From Rhodospirillaceae bacterium (lineage in GTDB: Bacteria; Pseudomonadota; Alphaproteobacteria; Rhodospirillales; Rhodospirillaceae), in contig JAVJSV010000011.1 of the NCBI GenBank assembly GCA_040219235.1, positions 1,269,103 through 1,333,102 of the forward strand: 64,000 nt of DNA. Reading direction: 5' to 3'. Under the pieces are notes generated by a model that searched no databases, had not been told where the DNA came from, and saw only the letters and a list, made by a program, of their open reading frames with translations. Position numbers and translations under genes: made by a program. Positions 1 through 8,204 of this stretch are shown here, one piece after another; position 1 is the stretch's first letter; each line of letters starts with the position of its first letter.

Positions 1-1959
1 GTCGATGTTGTTGACGATACGCAGCAGGCCAAAGGCTCCGACAAAGAACTCGAAGAACTGCATGTCTTCGACGCTGGTGTAATAGCCAGCACCTTCTAAG
101 GTCAGGCGATCCTCAAAGTAGCTGCCTTTGAACCCAAGCTCGAATGCGCTTGAGGTTTCCTTGCGGAAAAAGTCTTCAATCGAGACATTGGTGCCAAGGG
201 CATCATTGATGAACAGGTCAATGGTTGCTTGCGACCCTGAGCTGTTAAAGCCACCGGATTTAAAGCCGATGCCCCAGTTGGCAAACAACGTTGTGTCGGT
301 GCCAACATCCCAGGTCAAACTGATCTTAGGCTGAATTTCTTCAAACGCCCGCTCTTGATCGGGAATGATACCGGACGGGTTAATCGCCGGGTTCAGGCCA
401 GGGTTGATGGGATCGCCGCCCTGGAAGCCATCGCTGGGATCAAAGTCGATATAGGTCGACCGTGCATCGGTTGGCACAAGGCTGCGGCTTTTCCGTTCTT
501 CCCGGTCGTAGCGCAGAGCCACCGACAATTCGACATCATCATTGATGTCATAAGCAATGTTACCGAACACCGCGTAGACCTTGCTGTCGAATTTATCGTG
601 AACCAACTGCTCGGTGGCATTGGGCTGACCCGCCGGGACGAACAACTGGGGTGTCACCGTGGTCACATCTTCAATACCGGTGTTTACGCCCACGCGACGG
701 TTCAAATCCAGGAAGTACGCGCCAACCAGCCAGCGCAACTCCTGATCAGCCGGAGAGGCCAAGCGGATTTCAAAGCTGATGTCATCTTGAAAACGCTCTT
801 GATACTGGGTGCCATCACAGGATGTTGCTGTGTAAGGTCCAAGAATTGAGGACGCGGCATCCGGCCCCAGGAACTGTGGTCCTGGCAAGGTCACGCCGGC
901 GGCATTCAGGGCGTTAATACTGGCGATACAGCTTGGCTCTTGGAAGAAGAACCCAAAGGCTCCGGAGGTGCCGTCAGCGCCCAAATTGTTTTCAATGTCT
1001 GAATACAGCGCCCAGGCGGTTAAGGACCCCCAGTCATATTCCGCATCGTACTTGGCGGAGACTTCGATGGTTTTTTGCTCATTAAAAGAATCAATCTGGT
1101 TGACGAACTGGAAATTATGTTCGTTGACGTCTTCAAACAGCAGAGGATTACCGAACAGGTCGGCGAGGAAGCTGGCCGCAAAGGCCGGGTTGAAGGAAAT
1201 CGCGGCGGCATCCACTTCGCCGTAGCGGGCTTTAACATCTAAAGTGGATGTGTCGCTGGTATCGAAGACGAAGCGGGTTGAGATGTTGTAGTTCTCAAAA
1301 TCGTCGACATTCTTTTGGTTGGAGGTTTCATTAAAATAGAACCCATCCGAATCCCGCCAATCGACCTGGAAGCTTGCACCAATGGTGTCGCTCAGCGGGC
1401 CAGCCATGTAGGCGGAGGCGTAATAGCTGTCATCATTGGCACCAGAGACTTTGAGCTCGCCTTCAAACTCATCGCCGGGTTGCTTGTTGGTGATAATGAT
1501 CGCACCAGCAGCGGCGTTACGGCCATAGATGGCGCCCTGCGGGCCTTTTAGAATTTCAATCTGTTGCAGATTGGCGTATTCGCGATTCAAGGCCGCTGGA
1601 TTGGTATGAAGAATACCATCAATGATCAGCGCAAAGCTGTTCTCGGCGTCGCGGGCCCCGTTGATGCCGCGAATGTTCACCTGGGTGTCGCCCACTTCAG
1701 CGGCGTCCACGATGGTTACGCCTGGCGTTAAGTTAATGAAGTCTTCCGCGCGCTGCACACCGGCGCGTTCCAACTGATCTGCGGTGAAGGCCGTGATGCT
1801 GGCCGGTACATCCTGCAAGGATTCAGAACGTTGACGGGCGGTTACGATGATTTCTTCAATGGCAACTTGTTGCGCAAATGATGGCGCTGTCCAAGTCGAG
1901 CCCAACAGCAAGGCACTGGTGGACAGTAACAAGGTCTTTTTCAGCGGTGAGCAGTTCAC
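1..1959 (-). CDS. TonB-dependent receptor, 3' end cut off by window edge
   Basis: Outer-membrane active-transport receptor; 653 codons are visible and the C-terminal barrel end lies outside the window. The reading frame is open from a GTG start at 1959 to base 1. An AGGAGAG ribosome site lies about 8 nt upstream. The N-terminus has two Lys and a hydrophobic stretch ending PSFAQQ (signal peptide), then a TonB-box-like EEIIVTARQR. The plug domain follows, with VNIRGI near residue 95 and LKGPQGAIYGRNAAAGAI near residue 135, a hallmark of the family. Aromatic-rich beta-strand segments such as FANWGIGFKSGGFNSSG follow. The style is that of the large oligosaccharide/peptide/polyketide-type receptors, and the substrate cannot be read. 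It is divergent from the M14 peptidase at 2342, so peptide uptake is possible but inferred. Confidence 0.93.
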   Translation of the reverse strand, partial: MNCSPLKKTLLLSTSALLLGSTWTAPSFAQQVAIEEIIVTARQRSESLQDVPASITAFTADQLERAGVQRAEDFINLTPGVTIVDAAEVGDTQVNIRGINGARDAENSFALIIDGILHTNPAALNREYANLQQIEILKGPQGAIYGRNAAAGAIIITNKQPGDEFEGELKVSGANDDSYYASAYMAGPLSDTIGASFQVDWRDSDGFYFNETSNQKNVDDFENYNISTRFVFDTSDTSTLDVKARYGEVDAAAISFNPAFAASFLADLFGNPLLFEDVNEHNFQFVNQIDSFNEQKTIEVSAKYDAEYDWGSLTAWALYSDIENNLGADGTSGAFGFFFQEPSCIASINALNAAGVTLPGPQFLGPDAASSILGPYTATSCDGTQYQERFQDDISFEIRLASPADQELRWLVGAYFLDLNRRVGVNTGIEDVTTVTPQLFVPAGQPNATEQLVHDKFDSKVYAVFGNIAYDINDDVELSVALRYDREERKSRSLVPTDARSTYIDFDPSDGFQGGDPINPGLNPAINPSGIIPDQERAFEEIQPKISLTWDVGTDTTLFANWGIGFKSGGFNSSGSQATIDLFINDALGTNVSIEDFFRKETSSAFELGFKGSYFEDRLTLEGAGYYTSVEDMQFFEFFVGAFGLLRIVNNID

Positions 1960-2341
1960 TGTGTCTCTCTCCTAGATAACGGTTCCGTTTATCGGAACGC
2001 ATAACACGGTTACGTCTGATGAGCGGGAATAGATGCCTCTCGGACGTCACGAGTGGCGTAGTCGCACCTGTGATAACGCATGAAAGCTACGCGAAAACGA
2101 GATCGTTGCAACGCACGGACCCTCGGAAACGGCTGAAAATAGCCGATTCCAAAGGACTGTGACAGTTCTGACACAGACAAATTTTTACCGCTTAAGCAGG
2201 TGGAATTAAGGGGAGCGCGTAAAAACTGTTCGAGAGTCTGGGTTTCTGCCCTTAACCTTCCTAAAATTCGGGGACACTATTCAGGGGCAAGGTCTGATTT
2301 GTCTGACGCAGCCCACAAGAATACGGGGAAGGGAAAGCCAC
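1960..2341. promoter_or_regulatory. Divergent intergenic region with three palindromes
   Basis: This 382-nt gene-free spacer separates the TonB receptor from the M14 peptidase and must hold both promoters. Three inverted repeats are visible. GTTCCG/CGGAAC with a 5-nt loop lies at 1982-1998, in the receptor leader. CGGCT/AGCCG lies at 2130-2145. The near-perfect 20-mer CTGTGACAGTTCTGACACAG lies at 2157-2176, with one mismatched pair per 9-bp arm. The last looks most like an operator. No confident -35/-10 pair was identified. Confidence 0.45.
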
Positions 2342-4984
2342 GTGAGAAACCTTAAAGCAGCATCGCTCTCAGTGTTATTCGGGGTTTTGGCGAGTGTCAG
2401 CAGCGTCGCCGAAGACTTGGACTATTACCTGCCGTCTGGCGTTTCTTATGATCCGGCAATTCCCACACCGGATGCCATACTCGGATACGAAGTCGGGGCG
2501 TATGTCTCTAACCCGGGCAACGTGACCGCATACATTGAGGCGGTTGCCGCCGTTACAGATCGCATAAGTATCGAAGTGATTGGTCGCACCCATGAGCGTC
2601 GTCCGATCCATATGTTAACGATATCTTCGCCGGAGAACCTCGCACGCATTGACGATATTCACGCGAAGCACCTGGCGCTGAGCGCGCCGTCTTCATCGCA
2701 AGCCGTCGAAGACGATATGCCGGCCATCACCTGGCTCGGGTTTGGGGTGCATGGCGACGAGATCAGTTCCATGGAGGCGGGACTGTTAACTGTCTATCAC
2801 CTGGCCGCCGCACAAGATCCCGCCACTCTCGCGCATCTTGAAAATACAGTGGTGCTGTTGGTGCCAGTGCTGAACCCCGATGGCTATAACCGCGCGTCAA
2901 CGTCCTTGAACACTTATCGCGGCGAAGTACCGGTTGCCAACCTGCAACATGCAGAACACAACGGCACCTGGCCACGCGGGCGGACCAATCACTATTGGTT
3001 TGACCTCAACCGCCAGTGGATGGCGCGCACGCAACCGGAAGCCCAGGCATGGGGCGCGCAGTTTCAAAAGTGGAAACCCCATTTATTAGCGGACTTTCAC
3101 GAAATGCTGATCGAGTCCACTTACTTTTTCAGTCCGGGAATCGCTGAGCAACGCAACCCGTATATTCCCGAGCGGGCAACGGAGCTTACTCGTATCATTG
3201 GCACCTACGCTCAGGAGTATTTGGACAGCGCGCAGGAGCTTTATTACTCCGAGGAGTTTTTTGACGATTACAACCCGGCCATGGGCTCCAACTATCCGTT
3301 GCTGCTGGGCAGTGTTGCGTTCCTGTTCGAGAACCGTGGTTTTGAAGGTTTGCTGGCAGAAACGCCCACTGGCGACATCACCTTGGGGTCCCGCGTCAAA
3401 CGGCATTTTAACATTTCCCTGTCCATGGTGCGCGCTGCATCCGATTTGCGCGAAACCCTGCTCGACTATCGCCAGCAGTTTGGCTCCATGACTCGCGAGG
3501 CTGCGGCGTCAGACCGGGTTAAGGGCTATGTATTTACCGCCCATGGTGATGACGCGCGGATGTTCCATTTTTTGGACATGCTTGATCGCCTGGATATTGA
3601 TGTGTACCGCCTTGCGCGATCCGTGCGGGACGATGGCGTAACCTTTGAAACGGCCAACAGTTATATCGTGCCGACCAATCAGCCGACCTACCGCCTCATC
3701 CGGAATCTATTTGAAACCAGAACGGACTTTGGTGATGTCGTGTTTTATGACGCAACAACCTGGACCAAGCCACTGGCCTTTGGCCTGACCTATGCCGGCT
3801 TAACCGCGTTTGGCACTGACCTGCTTGGTGATAAAATAGACCCCACATTCCCGGTCAAAGACGCGCCTGACCGCGCCGCCTACGCCTATGTGTTCTCATG
3901 GGAGGGGTATTACGCACCGCGGGCCGTGACACGTCTGCTCAAGGAAGAGGGGCATGCCAGGGTCGCATTGCAGCCCTTCACAGCCATGACCACACAAGGG
4001 GCCGTCGACTTTGAACCTGGCGCGATCATCGTTCCGGTCGGTGACGGACAGCCGCTCAGCGCAGAGGCATTGCACAGCGTGATAACAACGATCGGTAAAG
4101 AGGATGGTATTCAGGTCTATGCCGCCATTACCGGACGCACCGAACGGGGTATCGATTTCGGCGGCAACTATGCGCAGCCTTTGACCATGCCCCATGTGCT
4201 GATGCCCATCGGCGAGTCTGTACGCTTTTATGACGCCGGTGAATTGTGGCATCTGATGGATTACCGCATGGAAATCCCGGTCCTGATGCGCGACGCCGGG
4301 GTCTTGCGCAGCACCGATTGGTCCCGTGTGACTCACTTGGTATTGCCGGACGGCAGTTACGATCAATGGAGTGATGATCAGGTCAGACAGATTGATACCT
4401 GGATCAAACAAGGCGGCACTTTGGTTGCCATCAAGCGGGCGGCACTATGGGCGGTCAAGAACAAGCTCATGGATGTCGACATCATTGATGACTTTGCCAT
4501 CGTCGGCTTCGGTGCGCCAACGCCCGCTAGCGATGAAGACGCTGATGCGCCGTTGCCCGAGCGGCAAGACTACGCCGTCAAAGAGAACGTCGAACAGGCC
4601 CAACGGATCCGCGGCACAATCTTTGAAACCGATGTGGACATCACACACCCCATTGGCTTCGGGTATACGTCCCGGTTGCAACCGTCCTTTCGAGAAAACC
4701 GCATCATTTTAGGCCGCTCGAAAAATCCGTTCGATACCGTCGCTCAATACACCGATACGCCGCTGATGAGTGGATTCGCTAGTGCGGATAACATCGCTAA
4801 GGTTGCGGGGGCGGGTGCTGTGCTGGCTGAACGGCGGGGCCAGGGGGCGGTTGTGCTGATCTCCGATAACCCGAACTTCCGGGCCTGGTGGTTCGGTCCG
4901 AACAAGATGTTTCTCAACAGCCTGTTTTTCTCAACGGCCATCAAGGCCGAGTTTTCACGCTTTGGCGAAGCGGCGGAAGAGTAA
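2342..4984 (+). CDS. Exported M14-family zinc carboxypeptidase with C-terminal amidotransferase-like domain
   Basis: Predicted secreted metallocarboxypeptidase of 880 residues. It starts at GTG 2342, preceded by a purine-rich GGGAAGGGAAAG ribosome site. A signal peptide ends near SSVAED. The M14 zinc site is visible: HGDE at residues 137-140 (HxxE), NPDGYNR downstream, DLNR near residue 220, and ADFHEM near residue 252 for the third zinc ligand. The C-terminal third resembles a class I glutamine-amidotransferase-like fold (THLVLPDGSYDQWSDDQ near residue 665), as in other long M14 proteins of 850-900 residues. Activity is cleavage of C-terminal residues from peptides or of peptide-like amides; the substrate is unknown. 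It is divergent from a TonB receptor and convergent with the TRAP binding protein, with only 3 nt between stops. Confidence 0.88.
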   Translation: MRNLKAASLSVLFGVLASVSSVAEDLDYYLPSGVSYDPAIPTPDAILGYEVGAYVSNPGNVTAYIEAVAAVTDRISIEVIGRTHERRPIHMLTISSPENLARIDDIHAKHLALSAPSSSQAVEDDMPAITWLGFGVHGDEISSMEAGLLTVYHLAAAQDPATLAHLENTVVLLVPVLNPDGYNRASTSLNTYRGEVPVANLQHAEHNGTWPRGRTNHYWFDLNRQWMARTQPEAQAWGAQFQKWKPHLLADFHEMLIESTYFFSPGIAEQRNPYIPERATELTRIIGTYAQEYLDSAQELYYSEEFFDDYNPAMGSNYPLLLGSVAFLFENRGFEGLLAETPTGDITLGSRVKRHFNISLSMVRAASDLRETLLDYRQQFGSMTREAAASDRVKGYVFTAHGDDARMFHFLDMLDRLDIDVYRLARSVRDDGVTFETANSYIVPTNQPTYRLIRNLFETRTDFGDVVFYDATTWTKPLAFGLTYAGLTAFGTDLLGDKIDPTFPVKDAPDRAAYAYVFSWEGYYAPRAVTRLLKEEGHARVALQPFTAMTTQGAVDFEPGAIIVPVGDGQPLSAEALHSVITTIGKEDGIQVYAAITGRTERGIDFGGNYAQPLTMPHVLMPIGESVRFYDAGELWHLMDYRMEIPVLMRDAGVLRSTDWSRVTHLVLPDGSYDQWSDDQVRQIDTWIKQGGTLVAIKRAALWAVKNKLMDVDIIDDFAIVGFGAPTPASDEDADAPLPERQDYAVKENVEQAQRIRGTIFETDVDITHPIGFGYTSRLQPSFRENRIILGRSKNPFDTVAQYTDTPLMSGFASADNIAKVAGAGAVLAERRGQGAVVLISDNPNFRAWWFGPNKMFLNSLFFSTAIKAEFSRFGEAAEE

Positions 4985-4987
4985 GGT

Positions 4988-5995
4988 TTAGCGTTCGCCC
5001 GCAGCATACGCCGTGCGTCCGGCGTTAATGGCGTCTGCGACGGCTTGGGTTTGACCGCCGATCTCACGGATCAAGCGTTGGTGTGTGCCGGCAGACGCGG
5101 CCTTCCAGGCCGCCCGTTGGTCTTTGGTGAAAACATGGGCGGTGAATCCTTCGCCACCCGCATTGGCCAGGGCCGTTGCGGTCATGCCGGCGATAATGGT
5201 CCGCACGCCTGCGGTGCTCGCAAAAGTGTCGATCACGGCGCGCCGGTCTGGCTCGGAGAGGCCGTCCAGCCAGTTGGTGTTGGCCAGCAAAAAGCCGCCC
5301 AGAAAAAAATGTTCCGTCAGCATAAAATGAGGCGCTTCCGGCACCAGACCCGTGCCCGTGTAGGCGATGGTCGGTGTTAAGCCCCCATCGATCAGGCCGG
5401 TCTGTAAACCGGGTATGGTCTCTGGGCTGGTGATATAAATCACATCCGCGCCGACCGACTCCAGGAACAAACGTGCGGCAATGTCTTGGGTCGCGCGCAG
5501 GCGCACGCCCTCCGCCTCTTGCGGCCACAGAATAGGACGGTTGGCGTAAATGTTCTGCCCACCCAGATCCAACCAGCGCAAAATCGTTAGTCCTTTTTCC
5601 GCCATTAACGGTGTGAACACCTCGAAGAAAACCGTGTCGACCACGTGGTCAAACTCGGCCTTGCTGTCGAACAGGAAAGGCGCACCCAAATACCCAAGTT
5701 CCGGCAAAATGTTGGACAGCACCAGGCTTGATAGGGATGCGACCTTGATGCGTCCGCGTCGTACGCCGGAAAGTATTTGTTCTTCCGGTCCGCCCTCGCC
5801 ATGAATCAGCAGTTGCGGCGTTAAGCGTCCCTCCGACTGTGCCTCAAGGCGCTCTGCATAATCGTAAAACACGGTGGCGGCAGGCGAGCCGGGAATGACG
5901 AAGCCGCCAATCTCAACTTGCTCTGCCTGCGCCTGAAGACCGCCAAAACACCACAGTTCTACGGCAAAAAGTACGGCAAAAAGTATGCGTCGCAT
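4988..5995 (-). CDS. TRAP transporter solute-binding protein, DctP family
   Basis: Periplasmic substrate-binding protein of a tripartite ATP-independent transporter, 335 residues. The signal peptide is MRRILFAVLFAVELW...QAQA. Family hallmarks are the GSPAATVFYDYAERLEAQSEGRL opening helix and the ligand-contacting Arg region GVRLRATQDIAARLF near residue 165. The start chosen is ATG 5995, because it forms a TGATG overlap with the stop of the upstream hydrolase gene; a start 18 nt earlier is possible. No DctQ or DctM membrane genes lie nearby, so the permease must be elsewhere. Coupling to the hydrolase suggests that both handle the same, probably carboxylate-containing, compound; this is inference. 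Confidence 0.85.
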   Translation of the reverse strand: MRRILFAVLFAVELWCFGGLQAQAEQVEIGGFVIPGSPAATVFYDYAERLEAQSEGRLTPQLLIHGEGGPEEQILSGVRRGRIKVASLSSLVLSNILPELGYLGAPFLFDSKAEFDHVVDTVFFEVFTPLMAEKGLTILRWLDLGGQNIYANRPILWPQEAEGVRLRATQDIAARLFLESVGADVIYITSPETIPGLQTGLIDGGLTPTIAYTGTGLVPEAPHFMLTEHFFLGGFLLANTNWLDGLSEPDRRAVIDTFASTAGVRTIIAGMTATALANAGGEGFTAHVFTKDQRAAWKAASAGTHQRLIREIGGQTQAVADAINAGRTAYAAGER

Positions 5996-6906
5996 CAGTT
6001 GGCGTCTAACCACTTGGTCATGGCCGCGCTGATCTTTTCCGCGCCCGTGTCGAACACATCATCGACAATACCCGGTAATTCTATCATGTCCGCATCGGGC
6101 AGCAGTTCAGCTTTGGCTTTGCGGGTTTCCTCCAGCAGCAATTCATGGGGTTGCAGCACCAGAACGGGCTGTTTCACCAGCGGGAACCTGTCCTCGGGCG
6201 CATAAGTCCAGACCGCGTGATAGGCGTACCAGGACTTGTCGAGGGAATGAATGTCTTCCAGAAATACTTTCGCCGCGCGCTCCAGCGAAACGCCCTCCGC
6301 CCGCTTGATCACGATCAGGTACCAGCGGTTCATGATGAAGGTTCCGTCTTCTGGCAGAGGTTTATCCGTCGGTAATCCAGCCAGAATTTCGGCGCGGGTT
6401 TTTGCATCCCGATAGGCGATGCCCGATACCACCACGCGGCGCACCAGATCCGGACGTGTAATCGCCAGTTCCGTGGCCATGAACACTCCTGTATGAAATC
6501 CGAACACATCAACCGGGCCTTTGCCCTCCTTGCCGTATCCCATGGCGACCAAGGCATCCTCGAATGCGCCGGTGAGAGCGGCCATGTCTTGGGGTTTAGC
6601 GGGGCGGTCAGATTCCCCATAGCCCGGGGTATCGAAGGCAAGGGCGATACGATCTCGACCAACAATCTCTAGCAGGGGGCGGTATTCTTCAGCAGACTTT
6701 GGGTTCTGGTGAAAAAAGACAATCGGTGTTTTGCTGTCACCCCCATCCACTGGTTGCGCCATATGGTAATGAATCTGGCCGAACCGCGCGTCGACATAGC
6801 CTTTTTTGTAGATCACCTGATCCTCCGCTGCCGCTGATCCAAACAGGAAAGGCATAAGAGTTATGGCGAGGGCGGCTGTAAACGCGCCAAGTCGTTTGTC
6901 CCGCAT
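5995..6906 (-). CDS. Exported alpha/beta-hydrolase-fold protein with His at the nucleophile position
   Basis: A 303-residue alpha/beta-hydrolase-fold protein with a signal peptide ending FGSAAAED. Fold landmarks are PIVFFHQNPKS (oxyanion region), DTPGYGESDRP near residue 95, and the nucleophile elbow VFGFHTGVFMATELA. The elbow reads G-F-H-T-G, so the usual Ser/Asp/Cys nucleophile is His. The usual catalytic His near the C-terminus is also not evident (LPGIVDDVFDTG). It may therefore use unusual chemistry or be non-catalytic. It is translationally coupled by a TGATG overlap to the downstream TRAP binding protein. A second protein with the same elbow lies at 15476. Confidence 0.8.
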   Translation of the reverse strand: MRDKRLGAFTAALAITLMPFLFGSAAAEDQVIYKKGYVDARFGQIHYHMAQPVDGGDSKTPIVFFHQNPKSAEEYRPLLEIVGRDRIALAFDTPGYGESDRPAKPQDMAALTGAFEDALVAMGYGKEGKGPVDVFGFHTGVFMATELAITRPDLVRRVVVSGIAYRDAKTRAEILAGLPTDKPLPEDGTFIMNRWYLIVIKRAEGVSLERAAKVFLEDIHSLDKSWYAYHAVWTYAPEDRFPLVKQPVLVLQPHELLLEETRKAKAELLPDADMIELPGIVDDVFDTGAEKISAAMTKWLDAN

Positions 6907-7006
6907 GCTGGTCTCCTGAGCTGATCAGTTTTTATGAGGCGTTAACCATCGCGCCATTTAGGACGAAGTGCCACCACAAAAAAAGCGTGCGGTTTTCTAA
7001 CGTTTT

Positions 7007-8140
7007 TTAAAACAGATTAAGTTGTGCCCCGCGTTGATCAGTCGGGACGATAAACTTCGATGTAGTCAACGCGGCCGAGTGTAAGTTCAGCCGCAGTCTT
7101 TTCGCCGCCAAACTGAAGCGCCGCGACAAAGCATCGGCGTAGGGGCCACGGCCAACCTGACGACTGCCCCAGGCCGGGTGATAATCGCGGCCCTCGTTCA
7201 TAGAGCGAATCAGTCCCATAATGCGACCGGCGCGATTGGGGGCATTTTCGTTCAGCCATTCCTGAAACAAGTCTTTCACCTCCAGCGGCAGGCGCAGGAC
7301 CACATACCCGGCTTCGCTGGCGCCGGCTTCACTGGCGGTGGTCAGAACATTTTCCAGTTCGTGATCGTTCAACCCGGGTATGGCTGGTGCAAACATCACC
7401 CCAACAGGAACCCCAGCTTTCTTGAGTTGACGAATAGCGTCCAGGCGGCGTCCTGGCGTCGCGGCGCGCGGTTCCATCGTGCGGGCCAGCCGGTGATCAA
7501 GCGTGGTCACCGACACCGCGACTTTCGCCAGGCCCTTTGCCGCCATGGGGCCGAGAATATCCAGATCGCGGGTGATCAGGTTTGATTTTGTGACGATCGC
7601 GACCGGATGATTGAACCGTGCCAGCACCTCCAGAATCGAGCGGGTGATTTTGCGCTCTTTTTCCAGGGGCTGATAAGGATCTGTGTTGGTCCCCATGGCA
7701 ATCACGCGCGGGCGATAACCCGGTTTGCGCAACTCGTTTTCCAGCAAATGCGCGGCGTTTGGTTTGATGAAAATTTTGGTTTCGAAATCCAATCCGGCAG
7801 AGAGTCCCAAGTAGGCGTGGGTCGGGCGCGCAAAGCAATACACGCAGCCATGCTCACAGCCACGATAGGGATTGATAGAGCGGTCAAAAGGAATGTCAGG
7901 CGATTGATTACGGGCCAGAATGGTGCGGGTTGAATCCTGCAACACCTGGGTGCGCAGGGGCTCCGGCGGTGCGTCAAGATTTCCCCAACCATCATCCGCG
8001 GGGGTGAGGCGCGCGCGCTCATAGCGTCCGGTCCAGTTGCTAACCGTGCCACGCCCGCGTCTGGCGTCAGGGTGCACAATGGGGGGAACGGCGGCAGTGT
8101 GTTGACCGGCCGTGCGCAAGTTATGTGGGACTGTTTCCAT
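7007..8140 (-). CDS. PA0069-family (SplB/COG1533-like) radical SAM protein
   Basis: Radical SAM protein of 377 residues, related to spore-photoproduct-lyase-like proteins. The 4Fe-4S motif CEHGCVYC (Cx3Cx2C) is followed by ARPTHAYLG and DFETKIFIKPNA, characteristic of this family. The substrate is unknown; a DNA-repair role is suspected for the family but not shown here. Start choice: GTG 8155 and ATG 8140 are in frame. A -10-like TATGAT ends 6 nt before ATG 8140, which would make the mRNA leaderless with that ATG as first codon, so 8140 is preferred. A LexA-type box overlaps the -35 region. Confidence 0.87.
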   Translation of the reverse strand: METVPHNLRTAGQHTAAVPPIVHPDARRGRGTVSNWTGRYERARLTPADDGWGNLDAPPEPLRTQVLQDSTRTILARNQSPDIPFDRSINPYRGCEHGCVYCFARPTHAYLGLSAGLDFETKIFIKPNAAHLLENELRKPGYRPRVIAMGTNTDPYQPLEKERKITRSILEVLARFNHPVAIVTKSNLITRDLDILGPMAAKGLAKVAVSVTTLDHRLARTMEPRAATPGRRLDAIRQLKKAGVPVGVMFAPAIPGLNDHELENVLTTASEAGASEAGYVVLRLPLEVKDLFQEWLNENAPNRAGRIMGLIRSMNEGRDYHPAWGSRQVGRGPYADALSRRFSLAAKRLRLNLHSAALTTSKFIVPTDQRGAQLNLF

Positions 8141-8146
8141 ATCCCA

Positions 8147-8178
8147 ATCATACACAACAATTAGAACAAAACAAGAAC
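8147..8178 (-). promoter_or_regulatory. LexA (SOS)-type box overlapping a putative promoter
   Basis: The + strand reads GAACAAAACAAGAAC at 8164-8178, i.e. GAAC-N7-GAAC. This exactly matches the alphaproteobacterial LexA operator GTTC-N7-GTTC on the other strand. A sigma70-like promoter reading leftward has -35 TTGTTT (8174-8169), a 16-nt spacer and -10 TATGAT (8152-8147), so the operator covers the -35. The start codon at 8140 lies where transcription should begin. Operator type is established for the class; function here is inferred. Confidence 0.7.
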
Positions 8179-8204
8179 ATTTGTTATGAAGCGTTATTCA
8201 GAGG

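Noticed and set aside
3896..4411. 171-codon open frame opposite the M14 peptidase
   Set aside because: Antisense shadow of a real gene with high third-position GC; no recognisable protein features.
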